From assembly GCF_003841485.1 (NCBI RefSeq), contig NZ_REFY01000001.1, positions 1 to 64,000 on the forward strand: a DNA stretch of 64,000 nucleotides, written 5' to 3'. This document shows positions 1-9,364 of the stretch, in pieces. The first letter of the stretch is position 1, and each line of letters begins with the position of its first letter. Below the pieces are notes generated by a model, which saw only the letters and a list, made by a program, of their open reading frames with translations, searched no databases and had not been told where the DNA came from. Position numbers and translations under genes: made by a program. Source of the DNA: Natrarchaeobius halalkaliphilus (lineage in GTDB: Archaea > Halobacteriota > Halobacteria > Halobacteriales > Natrialbaceae).

Positions 1-488
1 ACGACGCGACCGACGAGCAGGCCCGCGCGAGCGGCCGAGTGGTGACGATGGTCGATGAGGCAACCGAGATCAGCGAGGAGACGAACGCGGAGACCGAAAC
101 CGTCGCTGCCGCGGCCGAAGAACAGACGGCGACGGTCTCGGAGGTCGCCACCGGCGCGCAGTCGCTGACCGAAATGGCCGACGACCTCCGAAACTCGCTC
201 GACGCGTTCGACGTGACCGAGGAGATGCACGCGTCCGACGACACCTGGAGTGCCGATCGCGAGGCGACCGACGATCTCGGAGTCAGCGAGTCGCTGAACG
301 AGTTCGAAGAGGCCGAGCCGACGGACTCGAGTGCCGGTGATCGTCCGTCCGAATCCGCGAAATCAGCGGACGACATCTCGAGCGAAGCGGAAGAAGACGC
401 CTCGAGCGACGAACGGGACACCGACGGACCCGATATCGTTCTCAAACACGACGAGACCGACCTCGAGACCAGCGATTCGGCGGAGTAA
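1..488 (+). CDS. Methyl-accepting chemotaxis transducer, C-terminal end (partial)
   Basis: The gene enters from the left edge and is open in frame 3 from the first bases, leaving 161 visible residues. The first 70 or so form a continuous helix rich in Glu, Ala and Thr (ISEETNAETETVAAAAEEQ, then QSLTEMADDLRNSLDAFDV). This is typical of the membrane-distal return strand of the MCP signalling hairpin that contacts CheA/CheW. A low-complexity Ser/Asp/Glu tail of about 90 residues follows; haloarchaeal transducers (Htr proteins) often end this way. Sensor, membrane and HAMP regions lie outside the window, so the stimulus and whether it is membrane-bound cannot be judged. Family assignment is fairly secure from the hairpin; the individual transducer is unknown. 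Confidence 0.8.
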   Translation, partial: DATDEQARASGRVVTMVDEATEISEETNAETETVAAAAEEQTATVSEVATGAQSLTEMADDLRNSLDAFDVTEEMHASDDTWSADREATDDLGVSESLNEFEEAEPTDSSAGDRPSESAKSADDISSEAEEDASSDERDTDGPDIVLKHDETDLETSDSAE

Positions 489-559
489 CCGGACCGCGGA
501 CGAATCGTCCGGCGGACGGACCACCATCCTTTTCTCGCTGTACTGGCATCGTTGCGACG

Positions 560-1954
560 ATGGAGCGACCGGTGACCGAGGCCGACCTCACGTTCGAACA
601 CGTTCCCGAGACGGATCAGTCGTTCGAGAACGCACTGGCGAAAGCGCGCGGCCGCGACCGACTGACGGTCGACGACGCCATCGAGTTGTTGACCACGGGA
701 ACCGACATCCCGGGCATCGACCGACGGCGAAAAGAACAGGTGCTCGAGGCCGCCGATCGCCGCCGCGCGGACGTCGTTGGCGAGGAGGTCACGTTCGTCG
801 CGAACCTGAACAACAACGTCACGACGGCCTGCAACGTCGGTTGTCTGTTCTGTAACTTCAAAGACGCAGCGCACACGTTCGAGACGGAGTACGCAGAGGA
901 GAGCGGCCCCGAGACGGCGGGGTTTACCAAGACGCCCGAAGAGTCCCGTGAGATCGTCGAAGACGCCGTCTCACGCGGTATCTACGAGGTCACTTCGGTC
1001 TCCGGTCTCCACCCCGCGTTCGCACTGGACGAGGAGCACCTCGAGATTCTCGAGACACATCCGGAGCGAAAAGCGGTCAACTACAAGCCACCGGAACGGT
1101 ACGTGACCGACCCCGGAACCTACGCCGAACAGCTGACCGCGATGAGCGTCGACGACGTTCACGTCCACTCGATGACGCCCGAGGAGGCCTACCACGCCCG
1201 ACGCGGAACCGAGTGGTCCTACGAGGAGGTCTATGCGCGTCTCAGCGAAGCCGGCCTCGACACCGTCCCCGGAACCGCCGCCGAAATTCTTGTCGACGAG
1301 GTTCGAGACGTCATCTGTCCCGGAAAGATCGACACGGCCGGATGGCTCGAGGCGATGGAGGCCGCCGCAACCGTCGGACTCGGGTTGACCGCGACGATCA
1401 TGTACGGTCACGTCGAGAACGAAGCCCACCGCGCGTTACACCTAAAGCGCGTCCGTGATCTCCAAGAGCGCGTCGGCGGAGCGATCACGGAGTTCGTTCC
1501 GCTCTCGTTCGTCCACCAGAACACGCCGCTTTACGAACACGACGTCGTCTCCGGCGGCGCGAGCACGGACGAAGACGAACTGCTGATCGCCGTCTCGAGG
1601 CTCTTTCTCGACAACGTCGACCACATCCAGTCGTCGTGGGTCAAATACGGCAACGAACAGGGACTGAAGATGCTGTCCTGTGGCGCGGACGACTTCATGG
1701 GAACGATCCTCTCGGAGGAGATCACCAAGCGTGCAGGCGGCGAGTACGGCGAGTTCCGTTCGGTAACGGACTACGTCGAGTTGATCTCTTCGATCGGACG
1801 CGTGCCGGTCGAACGCTCGACCGACTACGAGACGAGACGCGTCCTCGATCCGGAGGAGCCGCCGTTCGGTCCCGAACTCGGGCCACAGGCGAACGGAACA
1901 CCCCTCTTGACGCGGGCAGAGCGGTCGGAGCGGGACGTCCTCGCGGACGACTAA
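560..1954 (+). CDS. cofH: FO synthase subunit 2 (CofH), radical SAM
   Basis: CofH adds the tyrosine-derived 4-hydroxybenzyl unit to 5-amino-6-ribitylaminouracil, giving the intermediate that CofG closes to FO, the chromophore of coenzyme F420. The 464-residue protein has the radical-SAM cluster motif CNVGCLFCNF (Cys91, Cys95, Cys98) preceded by NLNNNVTTA, as in CofH/MqnC-type enzymes. CofG normally has an Arg-rich CRNRC-like spacing that is absent here. The C-terminal region (EEITKRAGGEYGEF and IGRVPVERSTDYE) also fits CofH. The ATG start lies 71 bp after the transducer stop, with a weak TATA-like CTTTTCTC about 27 bp upstream, so it is probably transcribed alone. No cofG is in the window. 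Confidence 0.9.
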   Translation: MERPVTEADLTFEHVPETDQSFENALAKARGRDRLTVDDAIELLTTGTDIPGIDRRRKEQVLEAADRRRADVVGEEVTFVANLNNNVTTACNVGCLFCNFKDAAHTFETEYAEESGPETAGFTKTPEESREIVEDAVSRGIYEVTSVSGLHPAFALDEEHLEILETHPERKAVNYKPPERYVTDPGTYAEQLTAMSVDDVHVHSMTPEEAYHARRGTEWSYEEVYARLSEAGLDTVPGTAAEILVDEVRDVICPGKIDTAGWLEAMEAAATVGLGLTATIMYGHVENEAHRALHLKRVRDLQERVGGAITEFVPLSFVHQNTPLYEHDVVSGGASTDEDELLIAVSRLFLDNVDHIQSSWVKYGNEQGLKMLSCGADDFMGTILSEEITKRAGGEYGEFRSVTDYVELISSIGRVPVERSTDYETRRVLDPEEPPFGPELGPQANGTPLLTRAERSERDVLADD

Positions 1955-2103
1955 CCGTTCCGGCACACCGACGTCGCCACCGTCGCGGTCAGATCCCATA
2001 CACCGTCGCGCTCAGGGCACATACACTGCCGCTACGAGGTGATTTCTTTCCGCGAATATAAATAATCGAGACCGTGTTCTCGACCAGAAAGTGCGGACCA
2101 ACT

Positions 2104-2112
2104 ACTTTTACC
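2104..2112 (+). promoter_or_regulatory. TATA box for the Tat-exported protein gene
   Basis: ACTTTTACC ends 22 bp before the ATG at 2135, the distance expected for a leaderless haloarchaeal transcript. A second, more AT-rich box (TATAAATAA, about 2057-2065) lies further upstream with no start codon at the matching distance. Confidence 0.5.
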
Positions 2113-2134
2113 AGGCGTTCGAACGTCCGAACAC

Positions 2135-4090
2135 ATGACGCAGTATCCCCGCAGAACCCTCCTCGGTGGTATCGGCATGACGATCGCGGCGTCGGTTACG
2201 GCCGGTGTCGCTACCGCCGACGAGACGACGGCAGCCTCCACCGGACCCGAGTTCGATTCGGTGCTGTCGTTCCTTCCGGGAACCGTTGCGAGCGAGTCGA
2301 TGATGCTTACGGTCACCGATCTCGAGCGACAGCTCGAGGCCAACGAACCCCACGATCCGGCTTCGCTCGGTGGCGGGTTCCAGATCCAACCGGATGACGT
2401 CTCGAAGACCGCGCTGGTCTACTCCCTCGGTGAAGACCTCTCTCGCCCGATCAAGGTCCTCACCGGCGATATCGACCTCGAGGGCGACGTCGAGGCGGAA
2501 GACAGTCACGCAGGTATCGACTACGAACGCTACGAAACCGACGAGGTAGTCGCCGCCGTTACCGACGACGTCGTCATCATCGCACCGGACACCCCAACCG
2601 TCGAGGACGCTCTCGAGGCGAACGCGGGCGAGACCGACCGACTTCTCGAGGCCGACTCCCGTCTCGAGGAAGGCCTCGAGACCTACGACGCTGCCGACGG
2701 TCTGACGGTCAGTCTCACGGACGAGTACTATCTTCCCGATAAGTACGACGACGTCGCCATCGAGTACGTCGTTCAGGCCATGACCGTCATCGATCCCGAC
2801 ACGATCGAGATGCGGTTTGGAATCCGATTCGAAGACGAAGACGACGTCACCGACGCGCTCATCGAATCGCTCACAGGCGAATACGCCTACGTCTCGACGA
2901 GAGAGGATCCCGAAGTCGAGGTCGACGGCTCGCTCGCGACGGTCACCGTCGAACGGGACCTCGAGGCCGAGCGAGCCATTCAGGAACACGACAGCCCGGG
3001 GTTCCTCCGCGTGGACCGCGATATCGACCTCGACGACGACTACCTCGAGATCGAGGTCGGTCGCGGCGATCCGACGCCGATCGAGGACCTCACGCTCGAG
3101 GTCGGTGACGAGGAGTACGACCGCGAAATCTGGGCCGACGGCCACGGAACGCTCGAGGAGGGCGATACGATCCGGATCGAGATGGACGACGTCGAGCCGA
3201 ATCTCTCGCTTCACCTCTCACACGACCACGAACTCGGCTCGAGCGGAAGCGGGACGACGATCCTCGGAAACCTCCGGTTCGCGTTCGAGTACGACCACGA
3301 CGAGGAGACGCTCTCGGTCGAGTACGAAGACGACTTCCCGCTCGACGGCGACGGCGTCTCGCTTGCGGTCTACGACCACGGCGACGCCGATTGGGTCAGG
3401 CCAGACGAGGACGAACCCGAACCCCGAACGACCGTCCAGCCGTGGGAGGACCAGACGGTGAGCCAGGGCGACGCACACACGCTCGAGGACGTCCATCCGG
3501 GCGACGAGATCGTCGTCGGCTGGAACGGCATCAGTCGTCGAGACGGGCTCCGTCAGTATCAGGTCAATCCCCCGGGTGTCGTCTCGTTCGAGTACGACTA
3601 CGCGGCGAAGACCCTCTCGGCGACGCTCGAGCCGTCCGCCGAAGACGAAGGCGACGACCTGCAACCGGCGGCCGCGTACGAACTCCGAATCGACGAGGAG
3701 CCGACCGCGAGCCAGTGGGCCGACGAGGCCGAGTCCGTTCCTGCGGAGGGGACGACCGTCACGGTCGACGACGTCGAGATTGGAGTGCGCGCCACTGCGG
3801 TGTGGGGCGACGACGAGCTTCGCGTCGGCTCGACCCGGACGATGCCGTCGGTTCTGCTCGAGGCCACCGACGGCACGATCGAACACGTCGGCGGAGACGT
3901 TCTCGCTGGCTCCGATCTCGAGGCCGAGGTCTGGACGGAGTCCGATCGCGAGACGATCGATCTCGAAGACGAGATCGACGGCGAGTTCACGGAGGGCGAC
4001 ACGCTCGAGGTCGACGACGACGTCCAGAACCTGACGCTGGTCTACGACGACGAACACCGAATCGGCTGGGTGGACACGACGCGGGAGTGA
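2135..4090 (+). CDS. Tat-exported, beta-rich protein of unknown function
   Basis: The 651-residue protein begins with a twin-arginine signal (RRTLLGGIGMTIAASVTAG, then an Ala-rich cleavage region around residues 25-29), so it is probably exported folded. No lipobox cysteine and no C-terminal anchor are visible, so it may be released or cell-wall associated. Residues about 30-270 form a mixed, very acidic domain. From about residue 300 on there are beta-rich blocks that look internally repetitive: FEYDHDEETLSVEYED near residue 388 and FEYDYAAKTLSATLEP near residue 487 occupy equivalent positions. No catalytic motif is recognisable. It is flanked by intergenic DNA and looks monocistronic. I do not recognise the family. 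Confidence 0.8.
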   Translation: MTQYPRRTLLGGIGMTIAASVTAGVATADETTAASTGPEFDSVLSFLPGTVASESMMLTVTDLERQLEANEPHDPASLGGGFQIQPDDVSKTALVYSLGEDLSRPIKVLTGDIDLEGDVEAEDSHAGIDYERYETDEVVAAVTDDVVIIAPDTPTVEDALEANAGETDRLLEADSRLEEGLETYDAADGLTVSLTDEYYLPDKYDDVAIEYVVQAMTVIDPDTIEMRFGIRFEDEDDVTDALIESLTGEYAYVSTREDPEVEVDGSLATVTVERDLEAERAIQEHDSPGFLRVDRDIDLDDDYLEIEVGRGDPTPIEDLTLEVGDEEYDREIWADGHGTLEEGDTIRIEMDDVEPNLSLHLSHDHELGSSGSGTTILGNLRFAFEYDHDEETLSVEYEDDFPLDGDGVSLAVYDHGDADWVRPDEDEPEPRTTVQPWEDQTVSQGDAHTLEDVHPGDEIVVGWNGISRRDGLRQYQVNPPGVVSFEYDYAAKTLSATLEPSAEDEGDDLQPAAAYELRIDEEPTASQWADEAESVPAEGTTVTVDDVEIGVRATAVWGDDELRVGSTRTMPSVLLEATDGTIEHVGGDVLAGSDLEAEVWTESDRETIDLEDEIDGEFTEGDTLEVDDDVQNLTLVYDDEHRIGWVDTTRE

Positions 4091-4389
4091 GACGGTAGTC
4101 GCCGAATCGATTGTAGTCGTTGAAACTCCTCTCACCTCCGCTCCGTCGCTCGCGCCCGGTCGGACCGTTCGCTCTTGTTATATATTTCGACGTGAATATG
4201 GATGGATATAAATAGTGATATCCGATACGTGAACTTCGCGTGTGAAAACCCGGACGGAGAACGTTCTCTCGATGGAAGAGTGAGCGAAAAGCAAAAGAAT
4301 ACCGGACTGGGACCTCGCGCCCTTTACTTCGAAAGTCGAAGTGACGTCGATTAGTGTCGATTCGATCAGAACTCGCCTAACGCCGGCGA
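4091..4389. other. Intergenic region with two TATA-like boxes and a hairpin, no confident gene
   Basis: This separates two convergent genes. It holds an AT-rich stretch with two strong plus-strand TATA-like sequences (TTATATATTTCG about 4177-4188 and GATATAAATAG about 4205-4215). No convincing ORF follows; the best is a 38-codon GTG frame at 4229-4345. A perfect 7-3-7 hairpin (ACTTCGA, AAG, TCGAAGT) lies at 4327-4343, 47 nt beyond the EF-2 stop, and may help end EF-2 transcription. A small RNA is possible but unsupported. Confidence 0.35.
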
Positions 4390-6576
4390 TCAGATGTAGT
4401 CGATCGACGGCGGCAGCTCGAGTTTCATGCCTTTTCGCTCGCGAATCTCCATGATCTCTTCGCGCTGGAGCGAGTCGGCCATGACCTCGAAGCCGGCGTT
4501 TTCGGTGTTCCAGGAGGCCCGACCCTCGGTTGCAGAGCGGATATCGCTTGCGAAGCCGATCATCTCGCCGACGGGTGCGATACCCTCGACGACCATGAGG
4601 TCACCCTCCTGGTACATGTCGTCGACGCGGCCACGGCGGCCCTGAACCTCGCCGGATGCGGCACCCATGTGATCGTTGGGAACGTCGATCCGGACGTCCT
4701 GCATCGGCTCGAGCAACTTGATCCGTCCGTCGATCAGCGCCTTGTGGAGGGCGTTGCGGGTTGCCGGAATCACCTGTGCGGGACCGCGGTGGATCGTGTC
4801 CTCGTGGAGCCTCGCGTCGTGCAGGCGGATGAGGGTCCCCTGGACGGGCTCGTTCGCGAGCGGGCCGTTGTCGAGGGCGTCCTCGAAGCCCTCGATCACG
4901 AGTTCCATCGTCTCGTTTAAGTGCTGAATCCCCTTCGTATCGTCGATGAGGATGTTCGTCCCGTGAATGTGCTCGACTTCCTGGGAGTCGTCTTTGTCCA
5001 TGCCGGCCTCCTGTAAGGCCTCACGACGTTCCTGCTCGGGCATGTCCATCGAGGCCTCGCCCATCTGGATCGTCTCGACGAGTTCGTTCGACATCGGCTC
5101 GATGGAGACGTAAAAGCGGTTGTGGCGGTTCGGCGAGATGCCCTCGATCTCGTCGCTCGGCCGCTGGGGCTGTTCGCGGAAGACGACGATCGGCTCGCCG
5201 GTGTTGACCGGAATGCCCTGGTTGGACTCGATACGCTGGGTGATGACCTCGAGGTGAAGCTCACCCTGTCCCGAGATGAGGTGCTCGCCGGTGTCCTCGT
5301 TGATCTCGATCTGGATCGTCGGATCCTCCTTTGAGACCTGTCGGAGCGTCTCGATGAGCTTCGGCAGATCGTCCATCGTCTGGGCTTCAACTGCCTTCGT
5401 GATGACCGGCTCGGAGATGTGTTCGATCGACTCGAACGGCGTCATCTCGACGCTCGAGACGGTCGAACCGGCGATGGCGTCGCGCAGACCGGTGACGGCC
5501 GCGATGTTCCCCGCGGGAACCTCGTCGACTTCCTCGCGCTCGCCGCCCATGTAGATCCCGACGGACTGGACGCGGTTCTTGCCCGCGGTCCCGGAGACGT
5601 ACAGCTCCTGCCCCTTCTCGAGGGAGCCCGAGAAGACGCGGCCGGAGGCGATTTCGCCGGCGTGGGGGTCCATCGAGATGTCGGTGACCATGAAGACGAC
5701 TTCGCCGTCCTCGTCGACGAGACGCATTCCTTTCGCGAGGTCGGACTCGGCGTCGCCGCGCCAGACCCGTGGAATACGTCGGGGCTGGGCGTCGACAGGG
5801 TTCGGGAAGTGCTCACAGACCATGTCGAGAACGACGTCCGAAAGCGGCGTCTTCTCGTGGAGCTCCTGGCGCTTGTCCGAACGCTCGAGCTCCATGATCT
5901 CTGCGAAGTCCATACCGGTGCGCTGCATCGACGGCATCGAGACGCCCCACTTGTACAGCGCGGAGCCGAAGCCGACGGTACCTTCCTCGACGGAGACGGT
6001 CCAGTCCTCGACGTCGTCCATGTCCTGGGTCATGCCACGAATGAGTTCGTTGACGTCGTGGATGACCGAGAGCAGCCGTTCCTGCATCTCCTCGGGACCC
6101 TCCTGAAGCTCGGAGATAAGGCGGTCGACCTTGTTGATGAACAGCGTCGGCTTGACGCCCTCTCGAAGCGCCTGTCGGAGCACCGTCTCCGTCTGGGGCA
6201 TCGCCCCTTCGACGGCGTCGACGACGACAAGTGCACCGTCGACTGCACGCATCGCACGCGTCACGTCGCCACCGAAGTCGACGTGGCCGGGCGTGTCGAT
6301 GAGGTTGATGAGGTGATTGGTGTCCTCGTACTCGTGAGTCATCGACACGTTCGCCGCGTCGATGGTGATTCCGCGTTCCTGTTCGTCCTCTTCCGTGTCC
6401 ATTGCGAGCTGTTCGCCGGCAGTCTCATCGGAGATCATGCCTGCACCAGCCAACAGATTGTCAGAAAGCGTCGTTTTTCCGTGATCGACGTGAGCGGCGA
6501 TGGCGATGTTCCGGATGTTCTCCGGTTCGTCCATCAGCCGTTCACACTCCTGGACGATCTTCTTGCGTCGGCCCAT
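4390..6576 (-). CDS. fusA: Translation elongation factor EF-2
   Basis: This GTPase drives ribosomal translocation. The ATG giving [18 protein letters not shown] is chosen as start because it gives the usual haloarchaeal length of 728 residues; upstream codons in frame lack family-like sequence. Visible motifs are the G1 loop [12 protein letters not shown] (residues about 26-37), the switch region [13 protein letters not shown]3 [12 protein letters not shown] and G4 NKVDR. Domain IV carries [12 protein letters not shown], containing the histidine converted to diphthamide in archaeal and eukaryal EF-2. It is the distal member of the rpo/str block, but a plus-strand gene separates it from rps7, so it must have its own promoter in the 210-bp divergent gap upstream. 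Confidence 0.98.
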   Translation of the reverse strand: MGRRKKIVQECERLMDEPENIRNIAIAAHVDHGKTTLSDNLLAGAGMISDETAGEQLAMDTEEDEQERGITIDAANVSMTHEYEDTNHLINLIDTPGHVDFGGDVTRAMRAVDGALVVVDAVEGAMPQTETVLRQALREGVKPTLFINKVDRLISELQEGPEEMQERLLSVIHDVNELIRGMTQDMDDVEDWTVSVEEGTVGFGSALYKWGVSMPSMQRTGMDFAEIMELERSDKRQELHEKTPLSDVVLDMVCEHFPNPVDAQPRRIPRVWRGDAESDLAKGMRLVDEDGEVVFMVTDISMDPHAGEIASGRVFSGSLEKGQELYVSGTAGKNRVQSVGIYMGGEREEVDEVPAGNIAAVTGLRDAIAGSTVSSVEMTPFESIEHISEPVITKAVEAQTMDDLPKLIETLRQVSKEDPTIQIEINEDTGEHLISGQGELHLEVITQRIESNQGIPVNTGEPIVVFREQPQRPSDEIEGISPNRHNRFYVSIEPMSNELVETIQMGEASMDMPEQERREALQEAGMDKDDSQEVEHIHGTNILIDDTKGIQHLNETMELVIEGFEDALDNGPLANEPVQGTLIRLHDARLHEDTIHRGPAQVIPATRNALHKALIDGRIKLLEPMQDVRIDVPNDHMGAASGEVQGRRGRVDDMYQEGDLMVVEGIAPVGEMIGFASDIRSATEGRASWNTENAGFEVMADSLQREEIMEIRERKGMKLELPPSIDYI

Positions 6577-6786
6577 ATACACCCAGTTACCGCCAGCGGG
6601 GTCAAAAGGGTAGTGTTTCGTCTTCGGCAGAATCCGACGCGTATCCCGGCCTGTGTGCGCGAATCTCAAGTTTACGTGAGTGAATACCACGCAACAAGTG
6701 GAAAAACGACCCCGTTACCGCCCCGATCTCTCGCACGGAAACCGGGCGTAAAAGACATACAGCAACAGCCCTTGGGACGTATACGC

Positions 6787-7542
6787 ATGGATATACGAGT
6801 ACAGGGCCCCGGTCCGACCGCCCCCTTCCTCAGCGCCCGAGACCTCTTCGAAACCGAACACGATCTCTCATTACCGGTCTACGTCCAGCTGCAAGACGAC
6901 CCCGACGAGCGTACCTGGGCCGCCCACGACGACGATCGTCACGTCCTGAACATCTCGAGGCAGGCCGCCTCGAGTGCGATGGCTCGCGAACTCGCCCTCC
7001 ACGAGTTCTCCCACATGGCCAGACACGAACAGGATCACCCGTCGCACACCCAGTCTCTCGAGGAAGTGCTCTACCTCGCGTTGGCTGGCAGGCGCGTCGA
7101 GCGGCGCAAGCTTTCACACTGTTACCAGATCGCAAATCACATGAAAGACATCTACGCCGACGATATCACGCTCTCGGTCGGCCCCGGCGAGAAACTCCTC
7201 GCGTTTCTCGAGTCGCGTCTCGCGATGGCGGTCGCAGACCGCCCCGAGACGCCGACTCGAGCGGGCCTCGAGCGACTCTCACCGAGCGCTGATCCCGAGA
7301 TCACGGTCGTCAACGCGGCGTTCGCGCTCGCACTCGCTGAACGTCACGATCTCGTCGGTGACGATCATCGACTCTACGATCTCGCGCACGCGGCCGCGAT
7401 GGATGCCCCCGACGTCGACTTCGAGGGGTTCAAACATCGATTCCGTGAACTCGGGCGCGAAACCGACTCGAGTACGTACCGACAGGTGCTCGTCGACGCG
7501 ACTCGCGCGTACGTCGGCGGTGAGGGACTGGCCGCGGAGTGA
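6787..7542 (+). CDS. HEFSH-motif protein (DUF5781-like), possible zinc metallopeptidase fold
   Basis: The 251-residue acidic protein carries LHEFSHMARHEQDHPSH (residues 71-87), a canonical HExxH zinc-binding motif followed by further histidines. Met-Asp-Ile at 6787 is taken as start because the frame upstream only shadows EF-2. Helical segments after the motif (HCYQIANHMKDIYADD) could give a third ligand, but it cannot be assigned by eye. It lies between the 3' end of rps7 (convergent) and the 5' end of EF-2 (divergent). From memory this is the haloarchaeal DUF5781 family, often seen beside EF-2. Peptidase activity is inferred only from the motif. No signal peptide or membrane segment is visible, so it is probably cytoplasmic. 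Confidence 0.75.
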   Translation: MDIRVQGPGPTAPFLSARDLFETEHDLSLPVYVQLQDDPDERTWAAHDDDRHVLNISRQAASSAMARELALHEFSHMARHEQDHPSHTQSLEEVLYLALAGRRVERRKLSHCYQIANHMKDIYADDITLSVGPGEKLLAFLESRLAMAVADRPETPTRAGLERLSPSADPEITVVNAAFALALAERHDLVGDDHRLYDLAHAAAMDAPDVDFEGFKHRFRELGRETDSSTYRQVLVDATRAYVGGEGLAAE

Positions 7543-7625
7543 CGCCGTCGTGGCGTCGACTGGTGCGTTTCCCGTCCGGAGACGAACCGATCTCGTCCGA
7601 ACGACGAGAGAAAAATCGACTCGAG

Positions 7626-8234
7626 CTAGCGTGCGGCCGCCGCAACGCGCTCTTTTTCTTCTTTCTGGCTGATCGCGTAGGTCTGGACGTCGTAGTTGGC
7701 CGCGCCCGTAAGCTGGGAGGCGATCGCCTCAGGAACGGAGGTCACGGACTTGAACGAGGCGTTCTGGACGCCTTCTGCGATGAATTTCAGCGACTGGTCG
7801 ACTCGTCGCTGTGGAGCAACGTCGACGGCCTTCGGGACGGAGATGCCACCGTACTTCAGGCGGACGGTCTCCTCGCGCGGGGCCGCGTTCTCGACGGCGG
7901 TCACGAGCACCTGCACGGGGTTCTCCTCGGTGCGCTCGTGGATGATCTCGAACGACTCGCGGACGTTGTTGAGCGTCATCTGCTTTTTGCCCGTGTTCTC
8001 TTCGGTCTGCATGAGCCGGTTGATGAGCCGCTCGACGATGGAGATCTGGGACTTCTGGAACTGCTTGCTCGCGTGACGCCCGGCCGTGTGAGCGACCGGC
8101 GTCACCGAGATGTAGCGCTCCGTCGAGGGATCGTCGTATGCGATCTCGTCGATCTCCCAGGTGCCAAAGAGCTTCGCGCCGACGTCCGCGCCACCTGCGG
8201 GCGCGTCCGGGTCGGGTTGATCTTCTGCCGCCAT
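7626..8234 (-). CDS. rps7: 30S ribosomal protein S7
   Basis: The 202-residue S7 primary-binds the 3' major domain of 16S rRNA and lines the exit site. The archaeal core is obvious (GRHASKQFQKSQISIVERL, NPVQVLVTAVENAAPREE, LKYGGISVPKAVDVAPQRR). It is preceded by an acidic extension of about 20 residues (MAAEDQPDPDAPAGG) typical of halophiles. It starts two bases after the rps12 stop, so the two are translationally linked. The ATG overlaps no upstream alternative. The 83-bp gap to the convergent HEFSH gene holds its terminator region. Confidence 0.98.
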   Translation of the reverse strand: MAAEDQPDPDAPAGGADVGAKLFGTWEIDEIAYDDPSTERYISVTPVAHTAGRHASKQFQKSQISIVERLINRLMQTEENTGKKQMTLNNVRESFEIIHERTEENPVQVLVTAVENAAPREETVRLKYGGISVPKAVDVAPQRRVDQSLKFIAEGVQNASFKSVTSVPEAIASQLTGAANYDVQTYAISQKEEKERVAAAAR

Positions 8235-8236
8235 GA

Positions 8237-8665
8237 TTATCGCACCGGTTTCTCTGCGTTTCCGCGGACCAGTTCGAGCAGTGCAACGCCGTTGACTTTG
8301 TCGACCTTGTAGTTGACTCCGGAGAGGTCACCCATCGCACGACCCTTCGCCCCACCGATACCGGCGATGGTGACTTCGTCGTGTTCGTCGATGAACGAAA
8401 TCGCGCCGTCGCCGGGACAGAACGCCGTCACCTGCTTGCCGTTTTTGATCAGCTGTACCCGAACACACTTTCGGATCGCTGAGTTGGGCTGTTTCGCCTC
8501 GATGCCGACCTTTTCCAGTACGATACCTCGAGCCTGTGGGGCTCCCTCGAGTGGATCGGACTTCTCGCGAAGACCCCGTGCGCGTCGCGCGTAGTCAGAG
8601 TCGGACCACCGCTGGTTCTGGCGGTCCTTCTTGAGCTTGCGCGCGGCGTATTTGCCGTTTGCCAT
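8237..8665 (-). CDS. rps12: 30S ribosomal protein S12
   Basis: The 142-residue decoding-centre protein contains the conserved loop [19 protein letters not shown] and the archaeal C-terminal part ([19 protein letters not shown]). The start is the ATG encoding [16 protein letters not shown]; the frame stays open for 59 codons upstream but that part is basic, unlike S12, and lies in the intergenic region. The CTTAAGTGG element 22-31 bp upstream supports this start and suggests a second promoter inside the rpo/str block, letting S12-S7 be transcribed separately from the polymerase genes. Confidence 0.97.
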   Translation of the reverse strand: MANGKYAARKLKKDRQNQRWSDSDYARRARGLREKSDPLEGAPQARGIVLEKVGIEAKQPNSAIRKCVRVQLIKNGKQVTAFCPGDGAISFIDEHDEVTIAGIGGAKGRAMGDLSGVNYKVDKVNGVALLELVRGNAEKPVR

Positions 8666-8686
8666 GCAGGTCGCTATCCGGCGGAA

Positions 8687-8696
8687 CCACTTAAGC
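8687..8696 (-). promoter_or_regulatory. Internal promoter (TATA box) for rps12-rps7
   Basis: On the minus strand GCTTAAGTGG is centred about 27 bp before the S12 ATG, inside a 258-bp gap that otherwise has no gene. Its position matches a leaderless haloarchaeal promoter. Confidence 0.5.
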
Positions 8697-8910
8697 GACC
8701 CGTTTCGGATCGCAACGTTACGCCTCGAGAGGACTCGACGTACCCCGCTCGAGGTATCTGAGCGTGTTTCGCTGACTCGGGTTATCGCCAGAGCGCGGGT
8801 TAGCGTCCCTCGGCGGGCGAGAGGTTTCCGTACGCCGGCCAACGGCTGCGCTGAACTGATCGACCGTCGTCTTCCTGCTGCTTCGAAAGCGCGTCGCGTG
8901 TGTGCGAACG

Positions 8911-8917
8911 AAAAATA
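8911..8917 (-). terminator. T-tract after nusA
   Basis: The minus strand reads TATTTTT just six bases past the nusA stop codon. Oligo-T runs of this kind end transcription in archaea, so the polymerase transcript may partly terminate here before the S12 promoter. Confidence 0.5.
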
Positions 8918-8923
8918 GCCCCG

Positions 8924-9361
8924 TCAGATCAACTGCACGTCGTCGATCCCGAAGTGGCGCTCTGCGAGCGTGCGTGCAGCGTCGATCGTCCAGCCGTTGG
9001 AGCCGATCGCCACTCCTCGATCTTCCTCCGCCACCTCGACGTAGGCGACGATATCGTCGTTCTCGCTCAGGGTGACGTTGTAGACCGCCGCCGGTGCCAG
9101 CGCGTTCGCGACGAACTCCGACGCGTTGTCGGCGTCTTCGACCAGCCGGACCGGTGCATCGACTTGCTCTTCGTAGCGTTGAATCGTCCGTCCGCCGGGA
9201 CCGATCGCCTCGCCCATCTGTCCGCTCGAGACCACGACGATCAGCCGGTCGCCGCCGTCCTCACGGCGTTCCTCGAGCAGGCAGTCGACACCGTTCGCGC
9301 CGGTGACGTCCTCGAACAGCGCGAGGTGCCGGCGCGCGTCGTCGTCGAGGGTAACGCCCAT
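8924..9361 (-). CDS. nusA: NusA-like KH-domain transcription factor
   Basis: The 145-residue archaeal NusA consists only of two KH RNA-binding domains. Their loops are visible as AIGPGGRTIQ (residues about 52-61) and AIGSNGWTIDAA (about 118-129), each with the GxxG motif. It lacks the N-terminal polymerase-binding and S1 domains of bacterial NusA. It starts three bases after the rpoA'' stop, so it is cotranscribed with the polymerase genes and probably works with the elongating RNA polymerase. The role in termination or antitermination is inferred from the family. Confidence 0.95.
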   Translation of the reverse strand: MGVTLDDDARRHLALFEDVTGANGVDCLLEERREDGGDRLIVVVSSGQMGEAIGPGGRTIQRYEEQVDAPVRLVEDADNASEFVANALAPAAVYNVTLSENDDIVAYVEVAEEDRGVAIGSNGWTIDAARTLAERHFGIDDVQLI

Positions 9362-9364
9362 CGA

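Noticed and set aside
560-1954. Assignment as CofG rather than CofH
   Set aside because: The motif CNVGCLFC and the C-terminal sequence fit CofH; the Arg-rich CofG spacing is absent.
4229-4345. 38-codon GTG frame after the orphan TATA boxes
   Set aside because: It has no compositional or motif support and ends inside the hairpin; kept only as a note on the intergenic region.
5419-6786. Long plus-strand open frame continuous with the HEFSH gene
   Set aside because: It is antisense to EF-2 and open only because of codon bias; homology-like sequence begins at the ATG at 6787.
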